Source of the DNA: an uncultured Clostridia bacterium
GTDB lineage: Bacteria; Bacillota; Clostridia; Oscillospirales; Oscillospiraceae
Assembly: GCA_946405655.1 (NCBI GenBank)
Contig: CAMJHX010000013.1
Coordinates: 1 to 13,767 of the forward strand
DNA: 13,767 nt
Direction of reading: 5' to 3'
Of the stretch, positions 7,501 through 13,500 are shown in pieces. The translations under genes were made by a program, and so were the position numbers. A model generated the notes under the pieces. That model did not search any database. It was not told the origin of the DNA and saw only the letters and a program-made list of their open reading frames with translations. Within the stretch, counting starts at the first letter, position 1, and each line of letters opens with the position of its first letter.

Positions 7501-8043
7501 CTCCTCGCCGATGCCGTGGTTCTGGATCTCGAGATAAAACCGGTCGCCGAAGACCTCCTTGAGCTCGCGCGCGAGCTTTCGCGCGCCGACAGGGTCCTGC
7601 CGCAGGATGCGCTTCGGAATTTCGCCCGCAATGCACCCGGAGAGGCAGATGAGCCCCTCGGAGTGCTGCTTCAGAAGCGGCCAGTCGATGCGCGGCTTGA
7701 GATAAAACCCCTCGGTGAAGCCCGCGGAGACAAGATAGCAGAGGTTGCGGTAGCCGGTCTCGTTTTCGCAGAGGAGAATGAGGTGGGAGTACTCCCCCTC
7801 CGGCTGGCGCGTTTTTTCGGTGCGCGCGCCGGTGGCGACGTAGACCTCGCAGCCGATGATCGGCTTGATGCCCGCGTCCCTGCACGCCTGATAAAAAGCC
7901 ACGGCGCCGTACATTACGCCGTGGTCGGTGATGGCAAGAGCCGTCTGTCCGAGCTCCCTGGCGCGCTGCGCCATTTTGCTGATGCGGCAGGCGCCGTCCA
8001 GCAGGCTGTATTCACTGTGAACATGTAGGTGGACAAAGGACAT
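4555..8043 (-). CDS. dnaE: DNA polymerase III subunit alpha (DnaE)
   Basis: DnaE is a C-family replicative polymerase. In Bacillota it usually extends primers alongside PolC; PolC is not in this window. The 1162-residue product has an N-terminal PHP domain (HLHVHSEYSLLDG at 5-17, ITDHG, NDAH at 203-206). The polymerase core has GPGRGSAAGS (354-363) and the catalytic aspartates D398 and D400 in PDIDVDF plus D548 in KMDFLGLRNLT. YQEQV (667-671) and FNKAHAVSYA (745-754) are also present. Then come a helix-hairpin-helix region (VAIKGVGRGF), the clamp-binding motif QLDLF (908-912) and an OB fold from about 991. The start ATG has an excellent GGAGGTGA site 6 nt upstream. It is last in the minus-strand cluster. 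Confidence 0.97.
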   Translation of the reverse strand: MSFVHLHVHSEYSLLDGACRISKMAQRARELGQTALAITDHGVMYGAVAFYQACRDAGIKPIIGCEVYVATGARTEKTRQPEGEYSHLILLCENETGYRNLCYLVSAGFTEGFYLKPRIDWPLLKQHSEGLICLSGCIAGEIPKRILRQDPVGARKLARELKEVFGDRFYLEIQNHGIGEELRVRTALFQMSQELGIPLVATNDAHYLERKDAKIHDVLLCIQTGRTVDEPMRMRFEGEEYYLKSEEEMRALFAEYTDAIENTQRIADRCNFDFEFGHYHLPRFLLPEGETSSDAYLTKLCNAGFHKRYGDDRPEVRRQLDYELNMIRRMGFVDYFLIVSDFIGYAKRNGIPVGPGRGSAAGSVVSYCLEITDVDPMKYSLYFERFLNPERVSMPDIDVDFCVNRRGEVIDYVNRKYGHDHVAQIVTFGTMAARAAIRDVGRALSMSYAETDAVAKLVPSTLNMTLNEALRLSKPLREMYESDERVKTLLDTARAIEGMPRHASTHAAGVVITEKPVYEYVPLAQNEDSVVCQYPMTTLEHLGLLKMDFLGLRNLTVLAEAERLVRRHSPGFSIEHAPVDDAATFAMLSAGKTEGVFQLESTGITAVCAGLKPKSIEDITAVIALYRPGPMDSIPRFLECSANPEKITYKHPLLEPILAVTYGCIVYQEQVIEIFRRLAGFSLGQADMIRRAMSKKKEKEIVKERAAFVHGDESRGIAGCVKNGVPEDVANSIYDEILDFASYAFNKAHAVSYAIVSYRTAYMKRHWPREYMAALLTSVLDNSTKVAEYIAACREMGIQLLPPDVNESDADFAVAGENLRYGLVAIKGVGRGFVRKLTRERRENGPFKSFDEFCRRMAQHDLNRRELDGLIRCGAFDSLGYKRKALLQVAGTVLDGVQTDGRSNIAGQLDLFGMAEEETPNPGGSIKIPDVEDFTRWERLSMEREFTGLYLSGHPMDEYREIVQQSKAVSIGAVLSNFSDPEGPKRFADGQRIMLAGIVMSVRTRPTKNKTLMSYVQLEDDTGSMELLVFQRALEEHKELIKENTPVFVEGKISVRDEKEPQLMADTFRPMTAEGLKPKPPEPAPPRRTVPKAERIWVRLPSKDDKRVKRIGLILEMFPGTEQQLILYFEDTKKRAAAPCLIHEALVDELRELAGEENVVVK

Positions 8044-8055
8044 AAAATCACCTCC

Positions 8056-8275
8056 GAGTTAGGAGTGAGGAGTTAGGAGTTAGGAGTTGTCCGAGTTTGT
8101 CATTCTGAGCGGAGCACGGAGTGCGGAGTCGAAGAATCTTGGCAGAGCAGCAAGACAGAGGCTGAATGTTCTCTTTTGCTGCGGTGCCAAGATCCTTCGA
8201 CAAGCTCAGGATGACAAATGATTACTGCGCACGGACCATTTGTCAACTCCACACTCCTAACTCCTAACTCCTAAC
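8056..8275. repeat. 220-bp composite heptamer/palindrome element, copy R1 (whiA-dnaE gap)
   Basis: The left edge carries 7-bp units GTTAGGA, GTGAGGA, GTTAGGA, GTTAGGA (8058-8085). The right edge carries three inverted units TCCTAAC (8255-8275) after a degenerate one. Inside is a second imperfect palindrome: TTTGTCATTCTGAGC and TCGAAGAATCTTGGC on the left (8096-8144), TGCCAAGATCCTTCGA and CAGGATGACAAA on the right (up to 8218). It fills nearly all of the 236-nt gap between the whiA stop and the dnaE ribosome binding site, and is an inverted copy of the element at 9192-9411. The inner motif resembles a widespread clostridial intergenic repeat type. Confidence 0.9.
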
Positions 8276-8279
8276 GAAT

Positions 8280-9176
8280 TCATGTTTCCGGGTTGAACTC
8301 CATAATCTTCTTGAGTCTGTAATTCAGCGTGCTCTTCGTCACGCTTGGGTAGCTCAGCTTCGCGAGATCTGCGAGGCTGGCTTCGGGGTTTGCGATGCGC
8401 AGGAGCGCGGCCTCGTGGAGCTTTTCGGGGAGAATGTCGAGCCCGTACTGCTCCTTGATGCGCAAAATTGCCTCGAGCTGCTGCTGCGCCGTGGCGACGA
8501 CCTTGTCGGCGTTGGCGCTGTCGCAGTTGATCTGGCGGTTGACCTTGTTGTTCATATCGCGCTCGACCTGCGCGCTCATGACCTCGAGCGAGGCATGCTG
8601 CGCGCCGAGCAGCGTGAGCAGATCCGCAATGACGTCCGCGCGCTTATAGTAGAGCATATAGCTGCCGGCGCGGGCGGAATCGTGCGGCGGGAAGCCGAGC
8701 TCGGCGAGGAGCGCATGCACCTCGCGGCTGACGCTGTAATGCGCGGTGGCGAGCTCCATATGAAAGCCCTTGCGCGGATCGGAGACGCTGCCGCCGGCGA
8801 GAAACGCCCCGCGCAGAAACGCCACGGCGCTCCCCTGCTCCTCCAGCACACTGAGATTCACATGGTGCGACACGGTGCGGCGCGCCTCGAGATCGAAGGC
8901 CTCAAACATGGCGGCGATGGCGTCGCGGTCGGTGAGCCTGAACGACCAGTGCCCGCGCCCGGTGCGCGCCGGCTCCTCCAGCGTGACGCCGAAGGCGCGG
9001 CGAAACAGCTTCGGCAGCCGCTGAGAAAAGGCCTCGCAGAGCGTAACGATCTGCACCTCGGTCGCCGAAAACGTGCGGCAGTAGAGCAGCACGCCATAGG
9101 CCTCCGCAACGGCAAGAGCGCGGTCGGAGAGCGATTCGGAGCAGAGTTCTGTTTTGATATCAGTAGAAAATGACAT
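8280..9176 (-). CDS. whiA: DNA-binding protein WhiA, sporulation/division regulator
   Basis: WhiA is a DNA-binding protein needed for sporulation septation in Streptomyces and linked to cell division and chromosome segregation in Bacillus. The 298-residue product has a homing-endonuclease-derived domain with the degenerate core RGAFLAGGSVSDP (122-134), the linker NCDSANADKVV (217-227) and a C-terminal helix-turn-helix (about 250-290: LPEKLHEAALLRIANPEASL, then KSTLNYRLKKI). Nuclease activity is not expected in this family. The start ATG follows GGTGATCC, a modest site that pairs with the 3' end of 16S rRNA. It lies downstream of yvcK, its usual partner, and is bracketed by two inverted 220-bp repeats. 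Confidence 0.95.
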   Translation of the reverse strand: MSFSTDIKTELCSESLSDRALAVAEAYGVLLYCRTFSATEVQIVTLCEAFSQRLPKLFRRAFGVTLEEPARTGRGHWSFRLTDRDAIAAMFEAFDLEARRTVSHHVNLSVLEEQGSAVAFLRGAFLAGGSVSDPRKGFHMELATAHYSVSREVHALLAELGFPPHDSARAGSYMLYYKRADVIADLLTLLGAQHASLEVMSAQVERDMNNKVNRQINCDSANADKVVATAQQQLEAILRIKEQYGLDILPEKLHEAALLRIANPEASLADLAKLSYPSVTKSTLNYRLKKIMEFNPET

Positions 9177-9191
9177 AGGATCACCAATTAA

Positions 9192-9411
9192 GTTAGGAGT
9201 GAGGAGTTAGGAGTTAGGAGTTGACAGATGGTTCGTGCGCAGCAACCATTTGTCATCCTGAGCTTGTCGAAGGATCTTGGCAGAGCAGCAAAATAGAACA
9301 TCCAGCGTTTGTTTTACTGCTCTGCCAAGATTCTTCGACTCCGCACTCCGTGCTCCGCTCAGAATGACAAATTTGGATAACTCCTAACTCCTCACTCCTA
9401 ACTCCTAACTC
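9192..9411. repeat. 220-bp composite heptamer/palindrome element, copy R2 (yvcK-whiA gap)
   Basis: This has the same architecture as R1 but in the opposite orientation. Heptamers GTTAGGA, GTGAGGA, GTTAGGA, GTTAGGA lie at 9192-9219, and inverted units TCCTAAC/TCCTCAC run to 9409. The inner palindrome pairs 9248-9288 with 9317-9372; its central 22-bp block TCGAAGGATCTTGGCAGAGC.. matches CTGCTCTGCCAAGATTCTTC.. with one mismatch. The right arm carries an extra 15-18 nt (CTCCGCACTCCGTGCTCC) where the left arm has TTG. It starts directly after the yvcK stop and ends 15 nt before the whiA start. Confidence 0.9.
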
Positions 9412-10410
9412 TCATCCATAGACCTGCGTTTCCGCCCGTGCTCTGTAGATCCAGATGAGCTCTCTGGCCAGGGCCTCGGGGTCGTGGCGGACGAGGTCTC
9501 CCTTGATCTTTGCCACGGGCGCGTGGAGGATCTCCACGCCCTGCTTTGCGGCGAGCTCCTCGTCGACGCGGACGGGCTCGGAGCCCTCGGCGGCGTATTT
9601 TTCTGCGAGCGCGGCGGGAATCGGGAGGGAGTTTGCGAGGCAGAGATGGAACAGCTGCTCGCCCGAGAGATCGAACAGCGCCTGAATGTGGTCGGAGGCG
9701 GCATAGCCGTCCGTCTCGCCGGGCTGGGTCATGACGTTCAGGACATAGACCTTCAGCGCCGGGCTCTCGACGATCGCCTTGGCGACGTCCTTCGTGATGA
9801 GATTCGGCGCGATGCTGGTATAGAGGCTGCCGGGGCCGATGACGACGAGATCCGCCTCGCGGATCGCGTCGAGCGCCTCGGGGATCGCGTTGGGGTACTC
9901 CGGGATGAGGCGCACGCGGTCGATGCGGCGGCCGGTGCCGCGCTTTTCCACCGCGATCTTCGACTGCCCGACGACGGTGGAGCCGTCGTCAAACACCGCC
10001 TCGAGCTGCACGTTCTCGCTCGACACGGGCAGCACGCGCCCGGTGATGGCGAGCACGTCGCTCATGCGGTTGACCGCCTCCTCGAAGCTGCCGGTTATGT
10101 CGTTGAGCGCGGCGAGCATGAGGTTGCCGAGGCTCTGCCCGGCAAGGCGGCCCTCGGTGAAGCGGTAGTTCATGAGCTGATCCATCGTGGGCTCGGTGTT
10201 CGCGAGCGCGCAGATGCAGTTGCGGATATCGCCGGGCGGGAGCATGCCGAGCTCCTCGCGCAGCACGCCCGAGCCGCCCCCGTCGTCCGCCACGGTGACG
10301 ATGGCGGTGATGCGGGAGCTGTAGCGCTTGAGGCCGCGCAGCATCGTGGAAAGACCCGTGCCGCCGCCGATGACGGCGATGCGCGGCTGGGTGGGTAGGT
10401 GCCGGTTCAT
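9412..10410 (-). CDS. yvcK: YvcK/GlmR-type gluconeogenesis and cell-wall factor
   Basis: YvcK (GlmR, CofD-like fold) binds UDP-sugars in Bacillus and steers carbon into peptidoglycan precursors, mainly on gluconeogenic carbon sources. The 332-residue product has the nucleotide-binding start VIGGGTGLSTMLRGLK (13-28), TVADDGGGSG (39-48), PPGDIRNCICALA (58-70) and IGPGSLYTSIAPNL (191-204), all typical. The start ATG is 1 nt beyond the rapZ stop, so translation is probably coupled; the AGAGAGG site lies inside rapZ. The stop TGA is followed at once by the R2 repeat. The rapZ-yvcK-whiA order is the conserved Gram-positive arrangement. Confidence 0.95.
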   Translation of the reverse strand: MNRHLPTQPRIAVIGGGTGLSTMLRGLKRYSSRITAIVTVADDGGGSGVLREELGMLPPGDIRNCICALANTEPTMDQLMNYRFTEGRLAGQSLGNLMLAALNDITGSFEEAVNRMSDVLAITGRVLPVSSENVQLEAVFDDGSTVVGQSKIAVEKRGTGRRIDRVRLIPEYPNAIPEALDAIREADLVVIGPGSLYTSIAPNLITKDVAKAIVESPALKVYVLNVMTQPGETDGYAASDHIQALFDLSGEQLFHLCLANSLPIPAALAEKYAAEGSEPVRVDEELAAKQGVEILHAPVAKIKGDLVRHDPEALARELIWIYRARAETQVYG

Positions 10411-10411
10411 A

Positions 10412-11272
10412 TCAGCCTCTCTTTCTGTCGCGGTTTAAGAGGCGCACGTCCTCGTCGTTCACGGTCAGATGGCGCGCCAGCGCATTCGCCACGGCGACGC
10501 TGCGGTGCTGGCCGCCCGTGCAGCCGACGGCGATGTTCAGCGAAAAGCGCCCCTCCTCGTTATACTGCGGAAGCAGATAATCAACGAGCGCAAAGAGCTT
10601 TTCGAGAAAGCCGCGCGCGGAGTCGTTCTCGAGCACGTATTTCTGCACCGGCTCATCCATGCCCGAGAGCGGGCGGAGCGCCTCGTCATAAAACGGGTTC
10701 GGCAGAAAGCGCACGTCGAACACGAGATCAGCGTCGATCGGGATGCCGTATTTATAGCCGAAGGAGACGATGTTCACGATCATCTTCGAGGGCTTGTCCT
10801 CGGCGGCGTAGAAGTCGCTGAGCAGATGCTGCAGCATCGTGAGGCTGAGCCCCGTGGTGTTGATGATATGATCTGCCCGCGCGCGCACGGGGCGCGTGAG
10901 CTCGATCTCGCGCTCCACGCAGTCCTGGATCGTGCCGCATTCGTCCGCCAGCGGGTGCGGACGGCGGGATTCCTTATAGCGCTGGATGAGCGAGGCCTCG
11001 GTCGCCTCCATGTAAAGAATGCTGTAATTGACGCCCATCGCCTCAAGCTTTTCGAGCTCCTCGAAGAGCTCGGAGAAGCTCTCCTGCCCGCGCACGTCCG
11101 TCACGAGGGCGACGCGCTCATAGCGCCCGCCCATGGCGAGGCAGAGCTCGGCAAACTTGGTCAGCAGCGCGGTGGGCAGATTGTCCACGCAGTAGTAGTC
11201 CAGATCCTCCAGCACGTCAGCAGCGCGGCTCTTGCCAGCGCCGGAGAGACCGGAGATAATTAAGAATTTCAT
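10412..11272 (-). CDS. rapZ: RNase adapter/nucleotide-binding protein RapZ (YvcJ family)
   Basis: This is a P-loop nucleotide-binding protein. In E. coli RapZ brings small RNA GlmZ to RNase E to control glucosamine synthesis; in Bacillus the homologue YvcJ binds and hydrolyses nucleotides and its RNA role is unclear. The 286-residue product has Walker A GLSGAGKS (8-15), the following DLDYYCVDNLP, a central VSFGYKYGIP and the conserved C-terminal GCTGGQHRS (250-258). The start ATG has GGAGGA 7 nt upstream, directly beside the R3 repeat. It overlaps functionally with yvcK next door, since both concern amino-sugar supply for the wall. Confidence 0.95.
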   Translation of the reverse strand: MKFLIISGLSGAGKSRAADVLEDLDYYCVDNLPTALLTKFAELCLAMGGRYERVALVTDVRGQESFSELFEELEKLEAMGVNYSILYMEATEASLIQRYKESRRPHPLADECGTIQDCVEREIELTRPVRARADHIINTTGLSLTMLQHLLSDFYAAEDKPSKMIVNIVSFGYKYGIPIDADLVFDVRFLPNPFYDEALRPLSGMDEPVQKYVLENDSARGFLEKLFALVDYLLPQYNEEGRFSLNIAVGCTGGQHRSVAVANALARHLTVNDEDVRLLNRDRKRG

Positions 11273-11288
11273 GGAAATCCTCCAATTA

Positions 11289-11363
11289 GTTAGGAGTTAG
11301 GAGTGAGGAGTGAGGAGTGAAGCCGTCGTAACAACTCCTAACTCCTAACTCCTAACTCCTCAC
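11289..11363. repeat. 75-bp heptamer palindrome, copy R3 (murB-rapZ gap)
   Basis: Units GTTAGGA, GTTAGGA, GTGAGGA, GTGAGGA (11289-11316) and a 19-nt centre starting GTGAAGCCGTCG are followed by TCCTAAC three times and TCCTCAC (11336-11363). The halves can form a hairpin of about 30 bp with three mismatches. It lacks the inner palindrome of the long copies. The last unit contains the murB stop codon. The other end, AATTA, touches the rapZ ribosome binding site. Confidence 0.9.
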
Positions 11364-12274
11364 TCGCGGATAATTTTCACTTCAGTTTCCAATGTAATAC
11401 CGGAGTTTCGATAGACCGTCTCGCGGATATGCTCGATCAGTCTCAGCACGTCATCGAATGTGGCTCCGCCGCGGTTGATGACGAAGCCGCCGTGCTTTTC
11501 GCTGACCTGCGCGCCGCCGATGGCATAGCCCTTGAGCCCCGCCTGATCGATCAGCGCGGCGGCATAGCCTCCGACGGGGCGCTTGAAGGTGCTGCCCGCG
11601 GAGGGCATCTCCAGCGGCTGGGACGCGCGGCGCTTTTCGCGCAGGGTCATCATGCGCTCCATGATGGCGTCCGGATCGTCCGGCGTGAGACGGACGGTGC
11701 TGTCGAGAATGACGCAGTCCGTGTCGGAAAAGCGGCTGTGGCGGTAGGCGAAATCATGCTCCTCGCCGACGCATTCGCGCAGCTGGAGCTCCTCGTCCAG
11801 ATACCGCGTGGAGACGACGACGTCCTTGAGCTCGCCGCCGTAGGCGCCGGCGTCCATGCTCACGCCGCCGCCGAGCGAGCCGGGGATGCCGTGGGCAAAC
11901 TCCAGCCCCGCGAGGCCGAGGCGCTGCGCCTCCCCCGCAAGGCGCGCGAGCGTGACGCCGCACTCGGCGCGAAGGGAAGTCTCCCCCTCCGGGACGATGG
12001 CGCTCATGCGCTCGCCGAACTGCACGGCGACGCGGTTTAGGGGCTCGTCGGTCACGAGCAGGTTCGTGCCGTTGCCGAGGATGAGGGGCTTCACGCCCGC
12101 GTCTCGCAGCAGACGGCAGACCGCGGCGACCTCCTCGGCGCTGCGCGGCTGCACCAAAGCCCGCACCGGCCCGCCGATGCGAAACGAGGTGTGCTTGGAC
12201 ATGGGTTCATTTTCAAGAATAAGCAGCTCCGGGATTTCAGTATGAATCCGGGAAATCAGATGATCTAACGACAT
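11360..12274 (-). CDS. murB: UDP-N-acetylenolpyruvoylglucosamine reductase
   Basis: MurB is the FAD enzyme that reduces UDP-GlcNAc-enolpyruvate to UDP-MurNAc with NADPH, the second committed step of peptidoglycan synthesis. The 304-residue product has FAD-binding motifs GNGTNLLV (67-74) and HGIPGSLGGG (128-137), YRHSRF (177-182), the proton-donor serine in AGSTFK (S228) and the C-terminal glutamate in ETEVKI (about E298). I chose ATG at 12274 because AAGGAG lies 6 nt upstream. An in-frame TTG at 12292 would add six residues but would place that ribosome binding site inside the coding region. The stop TGA is part of a heptamer unit of the R3 repeat. Confidence 0.96.
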   Translation of the reverse strand: MSLDHLISRIHTEIPELLILENEPMSKHTSFRIGGPVRALVQPRSAEEVAAVCRLLRDAGVKPLILGNGTNLLVTDEPLNRVAVQFGERMSAIVPEGETSLRAECGVTLARLAGEAQRLGLAGLEFAHGIPGSLGGGVSMDAGAYGGELKDVVVSTRYLDEELQLRECVGEEHDFAYRHSRFSDTDCVILDSTVRLTPDDPDAIMERMMTLREKRRASQPLEMPSAGSTFKRPVGGYAAALIDQAGLKGYAIGGAQVSEKHGGFVINRGGATFDDVLRLIEHIRETVYRNSGITLETEVKIIRE

Positions 12275-12296
12275 GTGGTTCTCCTTCAACAAATTA

Positions 12297-12371
12297 GTTA
12301 GGAGTTAGGAGTTAGGAGTGAGGAGTGAAGCTGTGGTAACAACTCCTAACTCCTAACTCCTCACTCCTAAC
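12297..12371. repeat. 75-bp heptamer palindrome, copy R4 (hprK-murB gap)
   Basis: GTTAGGA three times and GTGAGGA (12297-12324), then a 19-nt centre starting GTGAAGCTGTGG, then TCCTAAC twice, TCCTCAC and TCCTAAC (12344-12371). The arms pair over about 30 bp with two mismatches. It has the same orientation and length as R3, and the centres differ at two positions. It fills the gap from 4 nt after the hprK stop to the murB ribosome binding site. Confidence 0.9.
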
Positions 12372-12375
12372 TGCA

Positions 12376-13314
12376 TCAGAAGCCTCCTGCTTCAATCGCG
12401 GCATCATGGCTCGACGCGAGCGCTTCGGCTGCGTTGTAGCCCATGTTTTTCTGGCGGTTGTTCATGGCGGCGAGCTCGAGGATGACGGCGAGGTTTCGGC
12501 CCGGGCGGACCGGGATCGTCACCATCGGGATCTGCACGCCGAGGATCTCATAGTAATCCGTGCCGAGGCCGAGCCGGTCGTAGGCGCGGCCGTCCTCCCA
12601 CGGCTCCATGCTGACGACGAGGTCGATGCGGCTGTCGGGCTTGACGGCGCCGACGCCGTAGATCTGCTTGGCGTTGATGACGCCGATGCCGCGCAGCTCC
12701 ATGTAATAGCGGATCATCTCCGGCGCGGTGCCGATGAGCGTGGTGCGGTCGGTGCGGCGGATCTCCACCGCGTCGTCCGCCACGAGACGGTGGCCGCGCT
12801 TGATGAGCTCGAGCGCGGTTTCGCTCTTGCCGACGCCGGAATCGCCGATGATGAGCACGCCCTCGCCGAAGATCTCGACGAGCACGCCGTGGCGCGTGAT
12901 GCGCGGGGCGAGGTGCGCCGAGACGGACTCGATGAGCCGCGCCATCAGGCGGGACGTGTCCTCCCGCGTGAGAAAGACGTTGCGGTCATACTTCTCCGCC
13001 ATCATCATGCACTCGGGCAGCGGGTCCATGTCGTGGCAGACGACGAGGCCCTTGATCGGGTGCTGCATGAAATCCTCGAACCGGTGCAGGCGCTCTTCGT
13101 CCGAGAGCGTCTTCATATACGTCGTCTCGACGACGCCCATGATCTGCAGACGCTGGGGGTCGAAATAGTCGTAAAAGCCCGCCAGCTGCAGTCCCGGGCG
13201 GTTCACATCCGCGGTGGTCAGCTGGATCTGGGCATAGTCCGCGCTGGTGTGCAGCAGCGTAAAGCCCTGCTCCTCGGCGACTTTTTTCAGTGGGATGGAG
13301 TAACTCTGACTCAT
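12376..13314 (-). CDS. hprK: HPr kinase/phosphorylase
   Basis: HprK phosphorylates and dephosphorylates HPr at its regulatory serine, the central signal for carbon catabolite repression in Gram-positive bacteria. The 312-residue product has the N-terminal domain (1-130), a conserved histidine in RHGVLVEI (H142), Walker A GDSGVGKS (157-164) followed by RGHRLVADDAVEI, the signature MELRGIGVINAKQIYGVGAV (205-224) and PVRPGRN (268-274). These are the full set for an active bifunctional enzyme. The start ATG has AAGGAG 7 nt upstream. It is first in the minus-strand cluster, behind a good sigma-A promoter. The HPr gene is not in the window. Confidence 0.96.
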   Translation of the reverse strand: MSQSYSIPLKKVAEEQGFTLLHTSADYAQIQLTTADVNRPGLQLAGFYDYFDPQRLQIMGVVETTYMKTLSDEERLHRFEDFMQHPIKGLVVCHDMDPLPECMMMAEKYDRNVFLTREDTSRLMARLIESVSAHLAPRITRHGVLVEIFGEGVLIIGDSGVGKSETALELIKRGHRLVADDAVEIRRTDRTTLIGTAPEMIRYYMELRGIGVINAKQIYGVGAVKPDSRIDLVVSMEPWEDGRAYDRLGLGTDYYEILGVQIPMVTIPVRPGRNLAVILELAAMNNRQKNMGYNAAEALASSHDAAIEAGGF

Positions 13315-13357
13315 GACAGGCTCCTTTTTCTCTCAAGATGTTGGGTTCTATTTTAAT

Positions 13358-13386
13358 ATTGTACCGAACATCTGCGGAGAATGCAA
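13358..13386 (-). promoter_or_regulatory. Sigma-A promoter of the hprK-to-dnaE cluster
   Basis: Read on the minus strand, TTGCAT (13381-13386) and TACAAT (13358-13363) are 17 nt apart, about 44 nt upstream of the hprK start. The -10 matches the consensus at five of six positions. No other strong promoter is visible before dnaE, so it may drive the whole cluster. Confidence 0.7.
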
Positions 13387-13424
13387 CGGAAATCGGACAG
13401 AACAAAAGATTTTTTGAAAATCTC

Positions 13425-13453
13425 TTGCATTTGTCGGGCGGTTCTGCTATGAT
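13425..13453 (+). promoter_or_regulatory. Sigma-A promoter of rpmB with extended -10
   Basis: TTGCAT (13425-13430) and TATGAT (13448-13453) are 17 nt apart. TGC immediately before the -10 gives the extended TGnTATGAT form, which can offset the weak -35. It is divergent from the hprK promoter, whose -35 has the same TTGCAT sequence 38 bp away. Confidence 0.75.
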
Positions 13454-13482
13454 ATATAAGCTGTTTTGCAGACATATCAGTA

Positions 13483-13500
13483 AGGAGGTGCTTCAGCACC
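13483..13500 (+). promoter_or_regulatory. rpmB ribosome binding site with adjoining small hairpin
   Basis: AAGGAGGTG (13482-13490) is a near-perfect Shine-Dalgarno sequence. Its last four bases are part of a 5-bp hairpin, GGTGC TTCA GCACC (13487-13500), that ends directly at the ATG. The fold would cover part of the ribosome binding site and could tune or autoregulate translation. Confidence 0.5.

Noticed and set aside
4933..8028. Long plus-strand open frames of 492 and 535 codons opposite dnaE
   Set aside because: They lie antisense to a fully motif-supported gene in GC-rich DNA, have repetitive A/R/D/E/L/V-rich composition, and match no family; they are shadows of codon bias.
8056..8085. 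Telomere-like reading of the GTTAGGA units
   Set aside because: The units are internal, short, interrupted and palindromic in a bacterial operon; the resemblance to TTAGGG is superficial.
12275..12292. TTG start six codons upstream for murB
   Set aside because: The AAGGAG ribosome binding site for the ATG at 12274 would be translated; ATG with 6-nt spacing is clearly better.
8056..12371. Heptamer arrays as a CRISPR array
   Set aside because: Units are 7 bp with no spacers, the arms are inverted, and no cas gene is near.
12406..13356. 316-codon plus-strand frame opposite hprK, and similar frames opposite whiA, yvcK, rapZ and murB
   Set aside because: Same antisense-shadow composition; no ribosome binding site or domain; the opposing genes are certain.
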